Assembly (NCBI GenBank): GCA_010094045.1
Contig: ML986579.1
Span: 1,151,407-1,215,406, forward strand
Origin: Lojkania enalia
Lineage: Eukaryota; Ascomycota; Dothideomycetes; Pleosporales
Length of the DNA: 64,000 bases
Direction of reading: 5' to 3'
Below, piece after piece: positions 35,884 to 47,680 of the stretch. The position numbers and the translations under genes are program-made. Numbering within the stretch: the first letter of the stretch is position 1; every line of letters begins with the position of its first letter. The notes beneath the pieces were generated by a model. It was not told where the DNA came from. It was given only the letters and a program-made list of their open reading frames with translations, and did not search any database.

Positions 35884-36274
35884 CTTGTAGTGGTGTAAGG
35901 GCCAGGGTATTACTGTATGAGTATTTGTATAAATGTACTACTCCAAACTATTTAAAAATCGTCTTCCATCGACGAGGATTGCTTATCTCGCGCGGCCAAC
36001 TTCCTCAATACCAAACATTACCCCATCGTCCAACGCGTCCGCTACGGAGTCATGCCAACGTTGGCGATGTCGGAGGTTTTTCCAGACAAAAAAAAATAGT
36101 ACCCCGCCATGCGCAACCGCATACCCCGCCATCCATCAATGCCAGCTTCCCTCTTTCAAGCCACACCTTATAGCTCGCACGGTCTAAAGCTTCCGCAAGC
36201 TCGCCCCCATTCCACCTCCTTACCTATACCTCTACGTTCCTACTCCTTAGTGCGGGACCTGGCAAAGCGACACC
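35884..36274. other. intergenic between COQ6 and the ChaC-type gene
   Basis: About 390 bp between two genes on the same strand: 3' flank of COQ6 and promoter of the next gene. Overlapping 80-codon frames at 35925-36187 are low-complexity and not convincing. Confidence 0.5.
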
Positions 36275-37519
36275 ATGACGGAGCATGAGAAGGAGATTAG
36301 GGAGTTTGGGAATAAGGACGATTTCTGGTTGTTTGGATATGGGTGAGTTTACGGCATTCTCATAAATACTGGTGGATTGTTTGAGTGGGCTAGGAGCAGG
36401 GTTGGGAGATGGGTGGACTGGGGTGAATTGAATTGAATTGGATTGGATTGGATTGGATTTGAACTGACTTTCGGCCGTAGGAGTCTGATATGGAAACCGC
36501 CTCCTCATTACGGTACTACTCCTCCACAGCGTCAGTCATACAACAGCTAAGAAGAGGTTCTCAGACAAGCGCATCCCGGGATACATCGAAGGCTATGTAC
36601 GCAGGTTCTGGCAGGTACGCAACCCCACGAAATTCAGCACAGGCCGTAGAACTAAGAAATCCGTAGGCTAGGTATATTCGCCCATCTGGGAGACACAAAC
36701 GTAGATAGATAGACGTTAACACTGCACAGCGAGGACCACCGCGGCACACCAGAAGCTCCCGGCCGTGTCGCAACGCTAATCGACCGCTCGCACTGGGAAA
36801 CACTGACGGACCACCACGCGCCAACAGAGCGCGTCTGGGGCGCTGCATACCACATCCCGGCCTCCCGTGTCCCCGAAGTGCGCGCCTACCTTGACATTCG
36901 CGAGATCAACGGATACAGCATACAATTCACGCCCTTCCACCCAGCGCCTTTCACCGCCACCATCTCCTCCCCGCCCTCATCCCCCAGCTTCCTCGACCTC
37001 CAGCACCGAATCCCCAGCCACAATACCTCTGCGCTCGGAAATGGAGCACAGGATCGAGCTTCAGCGGATGGTGCCAGCAAACCGACGCGCCACAAACAGA
37101 CCCTATCGATAAGCATGTCGACGACCATATCTGCGACGACAGAGCCCTCGGGCCTGCCCATACGCTGTCTTGTCTATATCGGTCTTCCTGAGAACCCACA
37201 GTTCCTCGGCCCGCAGGACCCGGATGTGTTAGCGCGGCGTATCCTCAGCTCGCGCGGTCCGAGCGGCGAGAATAAGGAATATTTATACATGCTCGAAAGA
37301 TCGTTGCTCGAGTTGAGCAAGGATAGTGGAGATTCACACGTCTCCGATTTAGTACGACGGGCGCGGGAAATCGAGAATGAGGAGTTGGAGAGGGAGGGGT
37401 ATGATAGGGTTTTGGAGGAGGAAGGACTGGTAGGGGTGGTGGAGAGGAAGATGGAAGTCGGGGTTCCGTTGCATAGGGTTGGGAGTACGGAGGAGCAGGA
37501 GGAGGTGGAACATTCATGA
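36275..37519 (+). CDS. ChaC-type gamma-glutamylcyclotransferase
   Basis: Four exons proposed: 36275..36342, 36481..36512, 36565..36614 and 36734..37519, giving 311 aa. The family cleaves the gamma-glutamyl bond of glutathione, releasing 5-oxoproline and Cys-Gly, in the cytosol. Exons 1-3 join cleanly into DDFWLFGYGSLIWKPPP, HYDKRIPGYIEGYVRRFWQ, the substrate-binding GSL loop and signature of the family. Exon 4 gives DHRGTPEAPGRVATLI, RVWGAAYHIP, AYLDIREINGYSIQFTPFHP and a charged C-terminus with KEYLYMLERSLLELS. The last acceptor is uncertain: the canonical CACAG at 36725-36729 would shift frame, so I used GCGAG at 36729-36733, which keeps frame but drops one or two residues before DHRGTP. 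Exon 2 is 32 nt. Intron 1 holds a pentanucleotide repeat. Confidence 0.85.
36425..36460. repeat. GAATT/GGATT pentanucleotide microsatellite
   Basis: Three GAATT units run directly into four GGATT units inside intron 1 of the ChaC-type gene, just upstream of the branch and acceptor region. The two blocks differ by a single A-to-G change per unit. Confidence 0.9.
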
Positions 37520-38694
37520 TATTGGTGGTGGTGGGTCGTTAGATTGGCTGAGTTGTGTTTTTAGGGATGTGTTGTCTCAGGGGTAATCGATTGGGGGGGG
37601 GTAAGATGCATTATTGATACTAAAAGTCGATTTGTCCCTTAGGTTTCATTCTGCACTTTGGCAGTATGGCTGGTACTGAGGACCAAGTAGCTTGAAGTAT
37701 GAAGTAGTCCCGGATGAGGAATGTTATAACAATGGCAAGATATTCTATTGCGCTGGATTGTACACCGGATGTTGATTTATCCTCTTGGCTCTGTTCACAC
37801 TGATGTTGTCGTCCCTCGCTACAGCGGTATAATCGAGACGACAAAATAGAGCTAGAAAGTAGGGGTGTAAAGAGATAAAATGTCGTGCCGGTATGAATTG
37901 CCATGTGCATGCCAAAATATCGTTATTTCATTTGGCCATCCATATCCATGCTGCCGTTCTCCCATCGAGATATGTACAGTCTAGCGACAATCTGAGATAC
38001 GGAAATCTGTCGGGGTGATACGAGTCACGGCTCCACATAATGCACTGCGACCGGTAGGGTTGACGGTGGATAAGGCACTGAGTAAGAATTCTCCTATCGC
38101 TGGAAATTCTTCGGTTCGTCCTGCTCCTAGCTGATGACTGAAGTAAAATAGTATACATAATGGCCGTCTATTGATCACACACCCTTCTAATGCTTTTCTC
38201 TACAACGGATATTGTTCTGTCGTTGCCAACTGTAACTTGGCTGGATGCTGATGCATAGCAGCGTACGCAAGAGTGTGTTAAGCATTGATAAGCAATGCCA
38301 ATTGGATCAGTAAAGAGGAGGATAGGCTATCGATAGTTGTATTTGGCGTTCGATGGCGGGAGAACTAAGGCGTGATAGTGTCTATTGCCAAGTAACAATA
38401 TGGGAATGACTTTGGTAAATGGAGGGCCAGTGTAGGAGATAGGTCTAAGTACGAGAATTCAAGAAGGCAATGGACTCGTATCAACTGAGCAACGATGTCC
38501 GCTCGGGTAACGGCAAGTCCGAATGCGTTTAGCAATCAATGATCGATGCCTGAAGCATTGACACGGGAAAGTTGCAACGATAGCAATCTGATATAAGCCC
38601 TCGCTATGCACCCAAAACGGCTACAAATAACTGCTTGCAATGATGTCTAGCGTGGCGAATCGGTCGGTTCACTTTACTTAACATGACGAAAAGA
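37520..38694. other. intergenic between convergent genes
   Basis: 3' flanks of the ChaC-type gene and of the transcription-factor gene that ends at 38695. A G9 run lies near 37592-37600. Short frames at 37620-37910 and 37928-38178 (minus) show no recognisable features. Confidence 0.5.
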
Positions 38695-41040
38695 CTACCG
38701 CATGTGGTAGACGCTATTACGACGGAGAGCCTAAAAGCGTTGAGCGTCAGCAAACACTGGCAATTGGATAGGCTCGTAGGAAGTGTTGTGCAAAATAAAA
38801 ATATTAGAAGCAACTGACTTACGTAGGAGGCACCGAAATCATATATATTTTCCTCCAAGGCCCAGTTCAATCCACCTGGTTGCTGGACTTGGCTATGATT
38901 GCTGAATGCTATCCAGTCAACATTCTGCCATTCCGAAAATTCTGGTTCTGCCACCTGGAATTGGAGCGGTCCGATGGATTTAGAGCTATCGAGATATGGC
39001 TCGAGCCTATTGCGTTGAGGTTCAAGAATAAGCAAATGACCGTATCGGATAGAATTTTCGGCCTTCTAACCTGATATTAACGATCCTGTTCCAAAGATTA
39101 TGTACAGCTTCATCGAGTTTGAAGCTAACCCAGCCACAGAGATGTAGACGAGAGAGAAACGTTTCTGCCGAGTCGACACAGAATTCCGCGCAAGCCAATG
39201 ATGCCTGATAGACATACCATGCACTTTCTGGAGACCCTTCCGCAGATATTGCTCCAATAGCGAGAACCCATAAAAGTAAATCCGGGCAAGATATCCATAG
39301 ACCCCGGCTTGTAGCGTTGAGGGCTTTCTCGAGACGTTTACTTGCAACAAAGTGAAGCAAGTGTATGTCAGGCCGTCGTTGCAGCGCTTCTGTCACCCGG
39401 ACAGTAAAGGTCAGGAGAGCAATGCATACTGCGTCTTCGAGGGGGCTAATGAGGTTTTTGTTTTCGCGGACCCATTGCAGGAGCGAGCATTCTATGATAC
39501 AAGCGAAATTCTGAATGTTCAAGGGATCAAGCACACTATGTGGATCGCCGAACCAGACGTTAAGATCAGCGATTAACGTAAGCACAGACTCAACTAGTGC
39601 GGTCAGAGATTGCTTGACCTGTGCCGCGCGACAGTAGTCCAGCAGATGATTTGATATATTTGAACGGTATCCGGGGGGATGATGAGGGTACCACGCTGTG
39701 CTGATGGAGTCGGTCGTAGACAGGTAGGAAGCCTCAAATGAAGCTATGGCGTGCGCCGTCGAATGCCTGATGCTCAGTAAGCACATGCCAAACCGGTTTG
39801 GGCCATGCCTTGAAGGACAGGGCACATACCAAAGTATAAAGGCCTGCAGTATGCGATTGGAGTTGATTGCCTTCAACCCGCCCCGCAATTGCACCATTCT
39901 TCGCAGTCCATTTAAGTGAATCTGGCGCTGGCTGGGTTGGCCTTCTTCTGCCCTCTCTTGCTGGAAACATGGTAACAGCATGCTCTCCTCCACACACAAC
40001 AGGTTGAAAACAGCACCAATGTTGGCATCAGAAATCCCCAAACTTGGATCCGGGCTTGAGATTGCAGAGTTTATTGCAGCAATCGCTTGCGCTTTGTGGT
40101 AGAGAATAGTTTCGATCGAGCCCCTACCCACAATGTACAGATGAAGCGCGGCGGTGCATAGCAAGCTGTGCATGAAGCCTGCATTGTTTATGGCGGTGCC
40201 GAACCAATCCGACCTCATTAAATCAGACTTGTGCCGAATGTCGACCGCTATCGTGCTGGGTGCCATTTCGGAAACAACTGGAAGGCAGAGTCAACGCGTG
40301 TTCCGTAGCCCGATAGGTCATTCGCCAAAAGCAAGAAGAAACAATGTGAATACGCGCCGCCTTCGCTAGGACCTGCTTGCACGAATTTTCTTGAGGCGCA
40401 TTGCCAGGATTCCACCGCGGGAAAACTGTTACATGGGACTCTCCGTGCCGCATTCCGCCAACCAAACGGCAGAATCTATTTCTCTAAATGCAGGGACTAG
40501 ATACTTACAGTGATCTAAAAGCTCCGACACCTTGCTATCCATTACCACCGGAAATGTACTAAATGGATCAAAGAGACCACCATCTACATCTTCTGGTGGC
40601 GCAGTAGGCTGAAGTTGAATGCACCTCGGACACAGCGTTTGGCCAGACTGACAAAAGAGGAACTGGCAGTCCGAACAGATTTCTTGCTTGACTAAGGGAT
40701 AGTTGTTCAAATCGGCGAAAGGGAAATATTCGGTTCCAGATGGCGCCCGCGGTGGACTGGGCGTGGAGGTTTTGGGCGTGTGAGAGAGATCAGGCGTACC
40801 CACAGTCGCAGGGCTTGAAGACTCCGGACTTCTCCTCTGCTTCGAGGCATGCTTACTTGTGGACCATGGCCTTTCCCGCCGCGCCTTTTGCATTACAAAA
40901 GAACGAGCATTTCGGCGACCCTGGCGAGAGCTCTTCGCTGATTTTGATGCGTCGACAAAAAGGAAGTCCTGTTGGACGGGTATGGCTTTCGGAGCGGGTC
41001 TCTGCTTTGCTTTGGCGATAACATCCTTCTGGCTTTCCAT
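38695..41040 (-). CDS. Fungal_trans_2-type transcription regulator with putative zinc ribbon
   Basis: Five exons proposed: complement(40509..41040), (39830..40277), (39071..39766), (38823..39006) and (38695..38730), giving 631 aa. Introns are 231, 63, 64 and 92 nt; all joins are in phase. The N-terminus has QDFLFVDASKSAKSSRQGRR and ARSFVMQKARRERPW, a pattern usual in this regulator class in place of a Zn2Cys6 domain. At about 120-140, ICSDCQFLFCQSGQTLCPRC has CX2C-X11-CX2C spacing, which suggests a small zinc ribbon. From about 170 the Fungal_trans_2 region begins: SELLDHFVSEMAPSTI, MRSDWFGTAINN, LLCTAALHLYIV, YHKAQAIAAINSAI, QIHLNGLRRMVQLRGGL and FILWHSTAHAIASFEASYL. It presumably acts in the nucleus; targets are unknown. 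The 36-nt last exon is the least certain part; reading through would add an unrelated tail. Confidence 0.78.
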
Positions 41041-42493
41041 CCTTCTTCCCCACGCAAGCCTAGCGGTGATATGGCTTATCCCCGCCCTGTTTCAGAACAG
41101 GTGGATGATGGTGAAGCTCAGGACTGCAATACTTGGGGAGAAATCGCGGTGAACAGCCGAGCAAAAATTTCCTAATTCATGCTCAGTTGCCACCATTTTG
41201 TTTCTGTCGGTACTGGGATCGCCGTACTGGCGGTAGGCTGATACAGTGACAATGCTAGAGGCGACTGGAGGTTCTGGAGGGGTTTGGAACGTCAAAATTA
41301 TCAAAGACCCGATTTGGCGTAGCCGGCAACAGAATGTGCCCGGGAAGGCTGGGGTGTCTGCTGCCGACGTTTAGAAGCGAGTTCTGATTGTGTACTGGGC
41401 TTGAATACAACTCACCTATCAACGCCTCTCAGCTGATTGCCCCTTTGAGACGTATGGAAGCACAAGGGGGGCGCTTCTAGAAGGGACGGGTGCGCGGGAA
41501 AAAACAGGGTCTGTGAATCAATATGTATGGAGGGAGTCGGGGAGTTATAAAGCTTCCCGGAAACTGGGGTTCGCAAAAATAGCTTTGTTCCTGGGCTAAT
41601 GGCCGGTACACATATAGATCATCATTCTTGTGCCTGATGCAAGTGCGCATGCTCCGTGTGCTTACTGATGGGGCGATGTCATCTTCTATAGACGTGCGGG
41701 CTTGCTCGAGGCTGACGGACGGCTAATTGTAGCTGAAATCAGATGTTGAAGGCTCGCTGGGACCATGTCGGAACCGCCGACTCGGAACGCATGAGGACAC
41801 GCCCAGATCGACGTCCCGACTTGTGTACGCTTCGAAGCGTACCAAACGATCCCAACGTGACAAGATGCGGCCGGGTAGCGCGAAATTGCGGGGATAGGCT
41901 TGGGGAAATGAAAGTTAAGCAGAGAAAGGAAAATGCAATATTGCTGATGCTTGCCATTGGGTGCCGCGGGCGAGCTCTCTGCCCCTTTGCTTCTAAAAGC
42001 ACTCGTGTCGTCGACTTAGCGTTGCCAAAGATATGGCCGACGGCTTCGATTCGGGCCAGGTGCGGGCCAAATGTGGGCATGGGCGAGGCTTGGCGTTTCG
42101 ATTTGTGATCCGGAGAGGTTGCGCTTCGCCCGCATGCGCACATCGCGGACGAAAGACAGCAGACGCGGCGAGGCGGAGAAGACATCGAAGGCGACATCGA
42201 AGGCGACACCGAAGGAGACACCGAAGAAGACACCGAAGTATACACAGCTGCACGGTTGAGAAGAGCACTTGCACGAGGACAGCATGTCGGAACAATGAGG
42301 ACCCGCCCTGGCAGGCACGACCAGACTCCGCGCTCCCGCAGCCTCCACGATTGAGCTTTGTGAGGAAGCTGCGACCATGGCGGCCAAAGGCGGCCACCCC
42401 GCAGGTACTGTACACGCATAGAACCTCTTCACCGCTCTCTGCCATCACTACTATTCCATCGCTCTTGATGCCACTGGCAATGACTGACGGCGA
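41041..42493. other. divergent promoter region between regulator and ZIP genes
   Basis: About 1.45 kb separating a minus-strand regulator from a plus-strand metal transporter, so both promoters should be here. Long overlapping minus-strand frames (41739-42419, 41993-42868) run through a 12-bp minisatellite and the ZIP coding start, and have repeat-derived composition; I do not accept them as genes. Confidence 0.5.
42181..42240. repeat. 12-bp minisatellite, five tandem copies
   Basis: Five contiguous 12-bp units (GACATCGAAGGC and the variants GACACCGAAGGA, GACACCGAAGAA, GACACCGAAGTA) fill exactly 60 bp. The array lies about 250 bp upstream of the ZIP transporter start, so it may be in its 5' UTR or promoter. 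Confidence 0.9.
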
Positions 42494-43990
42494 ATGGCCC
42501 TGAGAACAGGCCTCGACTGGACCGACATCCCCACCCATCTCCTTCGCGCCGAACTCCAGCGCAGGCAGAACAGCGACCACGATAACGAGCGGCCCGCGTG
42601 CGGCACCAAAGGGGCCAGGGGCTCCTACAACACGCCCCTCCACGTCTTTGCTCTGTTCCTGATTCTGGCCTTGAGTACTGCCGGTGAGTCGTATGAATCC
42701 GACTACGACAACCTCGCGTATGCGACGAGCATCCGCATGCCCATCCTGGGGATGCGGCGGGCGGGCGACGTTGGGGCGTGCACTTGCCGCATCGCGCACT
42801 GCTAACGTGTGCCAGCCTGCTCTTTCCCCATTGTCGTCAAGCGGTTCCCCAAAGTACCCGTCCCGCACCAGTTCCTCTTCCTGTCACGACACTTTGGCAC
42901 CGGCGTCCTCATAGCCACCGCCTTCGTCCACCTCCTACCCACCGCCTTCGAGTCTCTCACCGACCCATGTCTGCCATACTTCTGGAGCCGTGGCTATCCG
43001 GCCATGCCCGGTCTCATCGCCATGACCTCGTGCTTCGTCGTGGTGGGCATCGAGATGTTCTTTGCCTCCAAGGGCGCCGGCCATGTGCATTCGACAAACT
43101 ACGAGGCATTCGGCATAGACGGGCATGAGGCGCATTCCCGTTCACGCCCGGGACACAAGCGTAGCAACAGCTTCGCAAGATACAGGGCCAACGGGCCGGT
43201 CCCGGCCATCTTGCTCACCGACTTGGCCGAATCTTCAGAGAACCTTATTGCGAATCGGTCGCCCTCTATCCCTACCAGTCCACCACGGCCCTCCACACCT
43301 TCCTCGAAGCGGCGTGAGCCACGGGAGTCGCAAGAAGACGACGCAGACCTCGAACTTGATCTTGAAGAGCTCGGCCCCCAAGGTGCTGATGACTCTGAGG
43401 ACGAATCACGCCTTCTATCAAGGCCTTCAGCTCGCAAAGACTCGCATCAACATATATCGGACCACGACGAGCAGACTCCCGAAATGACGGAAGCGCAGCA
43501 CAAGAAGCAATTGCTCCAATGCCTACTGCTTGAGGCCGGTATTTTATTTCACTCCGTCTTCATCGGCATGGCGCTTTCTGTAGCCACTGGCACATCGTTT
43601 ATTGTACTCTTGGTAGCCATATCGTTCCACCAGACGTTTGAGGGATTTGCTCTCGGTTCCCGAATCAGCGCCATTCGCTTTCCCCCTAGCTCTCCCAAGC
43701 CTTGGTTGATGGCGCTGGCGTATGGTACCACCACGCCGATCGGCCAAGCCCTTGGGCTTGCAATCCATAACCTGTACGATCCGGCGAGTCAGACAGGTTT
43801 GTTGACGGTTGGATTTATGAACGCCATCAGCAGTGGCTTGCTCCTATTTGCGGGATTGGTAGAGCTACTAGCCGAAGATTTCTTGAGTGATGAAAGTTAT
43901 ATTATTCTTAGCGGGAAGAGACGACTGCAGGCATGTGGAAGTGTGGTCGCTGGGGCCGGGCTGATGGCATTAGTCGGGGCGTGGGCATGA
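42494..43990 (+). CDS. ZIP-family zinc/iron transporter
   Basis: Two exons: 42494..42683 and 42816..43990, giving 454 aa. The 132-nt intron has donor GTGAGT, branch GCTAAC and acceptor TGCCAG. It imports divalent metal into the cytosol across a membrane. After a short extracellular N-terminus with CGTKGARG, TM1 is LHVFALFLILALSTAACSFP. TM2 with RHFGTGVLIATAFVHLLP carries the conserved His, and TM3 contains AMTSCFVVVGIEMFF. A long acidic, His-containing variable loop (GHVHS, DGHEAHS, about 150-290) precedes the family core: LLEAGILFHSVFIGMALSVA and SFHQTFEGFALGSRI, which hold the transport His/Glu residues. WLMALAYGTTTPIGQALGLA, ISSGLLLFAGLVELLAEDF and a final TM complete eight segments. Plasma membrane or vacuole cannot be decided. 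A Zap1-type control site was not identified. Confidence 0.92.
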
Positions 43991-46279
43991 CGGCGTCGCA
44001 GGCATGGCGTCTGTCTGACTTGCATTTGCATGGTGTTGGGGGCTAATTCAATATAGAACAGTAATGCTAGATTTCTATCATACCCGTGTAATCCGACTGC
44101 AACCTATCGCACGCGGGTGCTCCTGCCAAGCCTTGTGAGGCTGATGCGTAGAAGTCTTGGATCTTTGAACGTTGGCGCGTTTTGATAGTTGGCACTAGTG
44201 GCAGAAGGCCCGTGCTCGAATTTTGGAGACTGTCCACTCTAACTTGGAGAGTACTTCCTGTGCTTGGCTGCTTTTTCTGAATCAAGTATTCAAAATAGGG
44301 CCTTGGCGGAAACATGGCTTTTTATTCAAGCAGGATCTTAAGTCTCTTTTACGCGTCTCGTGTCCTATGTCTCATCATTCGTAAATAACAGTCATCACCA
44401 TCAGCAGGTGCTCGACGGTATCAAGTTGTTTCACATCGCGAATTTCGATCATATGTGCGTCCAAATTTACGGCACGGTTCTGTGAGAGATACTAGTGCAA
44501 GAAATTATGATGGTATGGTGTGAGTCGTTATATGAGACGGGAGGAGGTGTGGCGTTGTTGTGGAGGTGGAGGGGATGAGGAGATAAAAGGGTTTGAGGAC
44601 TCGCGGCATGCTCCTAGGTTTGACGAGAGCAGATCCGAGGTGGGGTTCATTTTCTCGGCAAACTTAGAAGAAAGAGAAAGCTTTATGAGGCGCAAAGGGA
44701 AGTGCGGGCAGGGTTTGTTGAGCGGGATATACGAGTACACTGTTACTAGGGCCTGATGCACGACTAATTCCTGCGCCGGTAGAGTTGTACGCTCCTTCTG
44801 ATTAGCGCCTCACAATAGAGAAAGCTATGAAGACTCCAAATGCAACGAAGATCGGGACTAATGATCGGTTATGGATTACTAACTTTTCGTTTGGGCGTCA
44901 AGAGACTGTAATCTACGTTGTGACTACAAGTGGGGAACAATTTCGATGTAGTCCTTTGCTAATGGGCTAGAGGAGTTGAGGATTTGGGTTCTAGACTACC
45001 GTAGATGTTGGACAGATCGGGTAGAAAGATTAGGTGGAAGGATATTGAGATGGGAGGACGCTATGGAGGAATGAAATGGAGGGATGAGGTTGGAAGGTTG
45101 TTTAAGAAAGCGGTATTATGGAGGGATGAAGAATACTGTAGAGTTGGGACTGGTGAGGAGGTGCGGGGTGTTGAAGAGCTTCAAAAGGCGCGAGCACGAA
45201 GGGTGTTGTGTTGCCGGTCTAGCTCAGGGAGAAGAAGATGCTGTAAATGCATCTTTGATTGCGTAGTGGTGGATGTTTCACTTGGTTGCCAATTATCGCT
45301 ATTTTTAACACTATTTCATACCTGGTTTGGTTTGCATGGGTGGTGGCAGCCGGATCTATTCACTTGTGCCCTACACGCAGCATAGAGCATACCTCTCGAT
45401 TTCAAAATGCTTTGTTACTTTTTCCACCGGATGTCTCTATCTAATGTTTGAAGAAGAAACAGCATGTATTTGCAATATGATTATCATAGAACAAACACGT
45501 CGTCTCATGTTCGTAGAGCATGTAAAGTCCATGCTCTCGAACGAACTTGGTATCGGACTCTGTAGACTTGCATAAGCATCCGTGACTAATGCTTAGACAA
45601 TTCTGTATCAATGAGGCTCACGTATATGAAGATCATAAGAGCTACATATTTATTACGAGGAAATGGAGCTCGCCAAGTCTGTCAAACAACGAGGCTCATC
45701 CGAAGATCCACTCTACATATCAAGCATACTACACCGCGTCTAGAAGGGTCCATAGCAAAGATTCCCCAGTGACTTCTCTTCTCCAAAGAAGATATACTTT
45801 CTTAAATCAGTGGGCGGCGTCATAGGCCTTACAGCAATGGTTCAAGCTCTCTATTTTAGTTCCCTAAACTCCTTTCGAACTCCTTATTTTCGTGGTTTCT
45901 AAGGTTGCCTACGAGTGCAGTAGCGTTAAGCAATGTTCCAAACGTAACTCATCATTCTAGAAGGATCTGTCATACAAGGCTTCTGCGAGTGGGGCTGTAC
46001 GCCGTAGCTCGAGTGGCTTTTACGTCGAGATCTTGCTATGTCCAAGCTCTAAGTCACTTAAAGCCCAAATAAAGCGCCATACGGTTCAATTCTCATAAAG
46101 GAAACGGAGCACACACTGATACATGATCATTAAGTAAAACATGTACGTTTTCGATATGCCAATAAGGATGATATAGAGAAATGAAATAATCGTTTGAGTG
46201 ACCTCTACGTGCATTGTTGTCAACCGCGTTTCCACAAGACAGTCACAATCTGCCTTTATCATTAGAATACTCCGCCAAA
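43991..46279. other. 2.3-kb intergenic region, no gene seen
   Basis: Between the convergent ZIP and F-box genes. Short frames (44067-44315, 44520-44761, 45005-45385, 45589-45825) on either strand overlap each other or have no conserved features. Around 45853-45895 a single passage (TTTTAGTTCCCTAAACTCC then TTTCGAACTCC, TTTTCG) resembles the A/B array units of the 15-25 kb desert. Confidence 0.5.
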
Positions 46280-47680
46280 TTACCAGTCAAAAGAGCCGCC
46301 GTCTTCCAACACATCCGCACTATGTCCCACTACCCCAGACCAATCGTGCATGATGATTCGCCTCCCTAATTCGCTGGCTATATCCGCCTCCGGAAATTTC
46401 CTCTCCAGCTGCTTCACTAGATCCACGCCGTGGCGAGTAGGAGCTATGGGAAATGAACTAACTTTATTCACTTTAGCAAGGTCTCGTTCATCCAATTCAA
46501 AACCAAAGAGTTGAATTGATCGTAGTCGAGGCCAATCCGCATCTTCCAAGAATATTGGTAGCACAATCTCAACGAATCGGTCGTACGATGGGCCATAGGA
46601 ATGACCCACTATGAACTCTGCATTATCTGTGCTGTCGAGTTCAATTTCGCTTGCCACGGGTCGCTGATCCAAGCGAACATGAGTAAGACTTTTTCTACTA
46701 GCTCGTAGAAGCGATGCCCATTCTTGGAGGATGCGCTTGTCGGCAGGGGCGGAGAAATACATCCCTCTCCACCATTCGTTGGAGTAATTAGGTTCTGTCG
46801 GCTTGCAGAGATGAAGATGAGTAAGAGCACTGAGTTGAGCAAGTGCGGTAGGACTCAGACACGCCAGCGGCCGAGCGGCAACTTCTTCGCCATTGAAACT
46901 TTCAACATCGTCAAGGGCATCCATTTCCTCTTCCGTCATCCCTTCATAACCCTCTGGATATTCTGGAATTGGCGGTGGGGAATTCTCCCTCTCATTATAT
47001 CGTGCGCTTCCAATTGGGGCGTCCAACAATGCTAAATGAAGATTTGTAATTGACGAAACCCCCTGGCAGACATGGTTGACGAAGCCTGCTGGTATATATC
47101 CACGAAGCTTAAGGGTGTGAATATTCAGCATGCTTGATCCCGACTCTTTGAACGGTTCCATCTGTTCAGTATTACTCCAGTATCCTCTCACTTCCAAATA
47201 TTCAAGGTTCCTAAACATAGCTAAGATATTCCACGCATCCGGCCTGGACTCCCACTCGGAGCTTTCGATAGATAAGCATAGCCATTTGATAAGACTTGCT
47301 AAATAATCAACGCGTTGTTGATTGTGCATATAATTTTCTTGAAAAACAAGGAGAAATTTCTCAGCCTTGTCGGCATGGATTCTTTCCATCTCTTGGTTTT
47401 CGAGAAACCGCTGAAGCGGTTTCACATAAACTTTCGACTCAACCTCTTTGAGCTGATGATATGGCCTCTGCAATGCTACTTCATCTTGGCGAAGCGAGTC
47501 ATATGAGTAGTCTTCGTGGTACAAGGGACTATGAAGCTCAACCCGAGTCCACAAGATTGGTTCAGCAATTTGTTGAAATCCTCGCGAAACGAGACAAGTT
47601 TTAGAAAGATCATTAATGCGCAAGAAGGTGAGAATTTCAGTGAGGAGTTCGGTAGGCAGTTTTTCAATTATTGATGACAT
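46280..47680 (-). CDS. F-box protein
   Basis: Single exon of 466 aa starting at the ATG at 47680. An F-box lies at about 5-45 (IIEKLPTELLTEILTFLRIN, DLSKTCLVSRGFQQIAEPIL), beginning with the Leu-Pro core that contacts Skp1. The rest is leucine-rich with weak LRR-like segments (NLEYLEVRGYW, NIHTLKLRGYIP, NLHLALLDAP, LTHLHLCKP, LRSIQLFGFEL). The middle has an acidic loop (MTEEEMDALDDVESFNGEE). It probably serves as a substrate adaptor of an SCF ubiquitin ligase; substrate unknown. Large F-box/LRR families are common in ascomycetes and evolve fast, so orthology is not claimed. No intron is needed. Confidence 0.88.
   Translation of the reverse strand: MSSIIEKLPTELLTEILTFLRINDLSKTCLVSRGFQQIAEPILWTRVELHSPLYHEDYSYDSLRQDEVALQRPYHQLKEVESKVYVKPLQRFLENQEMERIHADKAEKFLLVFQENYMHNQQRVDYLASLIKWLCLSIESSEWESRPDAWNILAMFRNLEYLEVRGYWSNTEQMEPFKESGSSMLNIHTLKLRGYIPAGFVNHVCQGVSSITNLHLALLDAPIGSARYNERENSPPPIPEYPEGYEGMTEEEMDALDDVESFNGEEVAARPLACLSPTALAQLSALTHLHLCKPTEPNYSNEWWRGMYFSAPADKRILQEWASLLRASRKSLTHVRLDQRPVASEIELDSTDNAEFIVGHSYGPSYDRFVEIVLPIFLEDADWPRLRSIQLFGFELDERDLAKVNKVSSFPIAPTRHGVDLVKQLERKFPEADIASELGRRIIMHDWSGVVGHSADVLEDGGSFDW

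Noticed and set aside
41993..42868. 291-codon minus-strand frame upstream of and overlapping the ZIP gene
   Set aside because: Composition comes from the 12-bp minisatellite and from antisense of the ZIP first exon and intron; no domain is seen.
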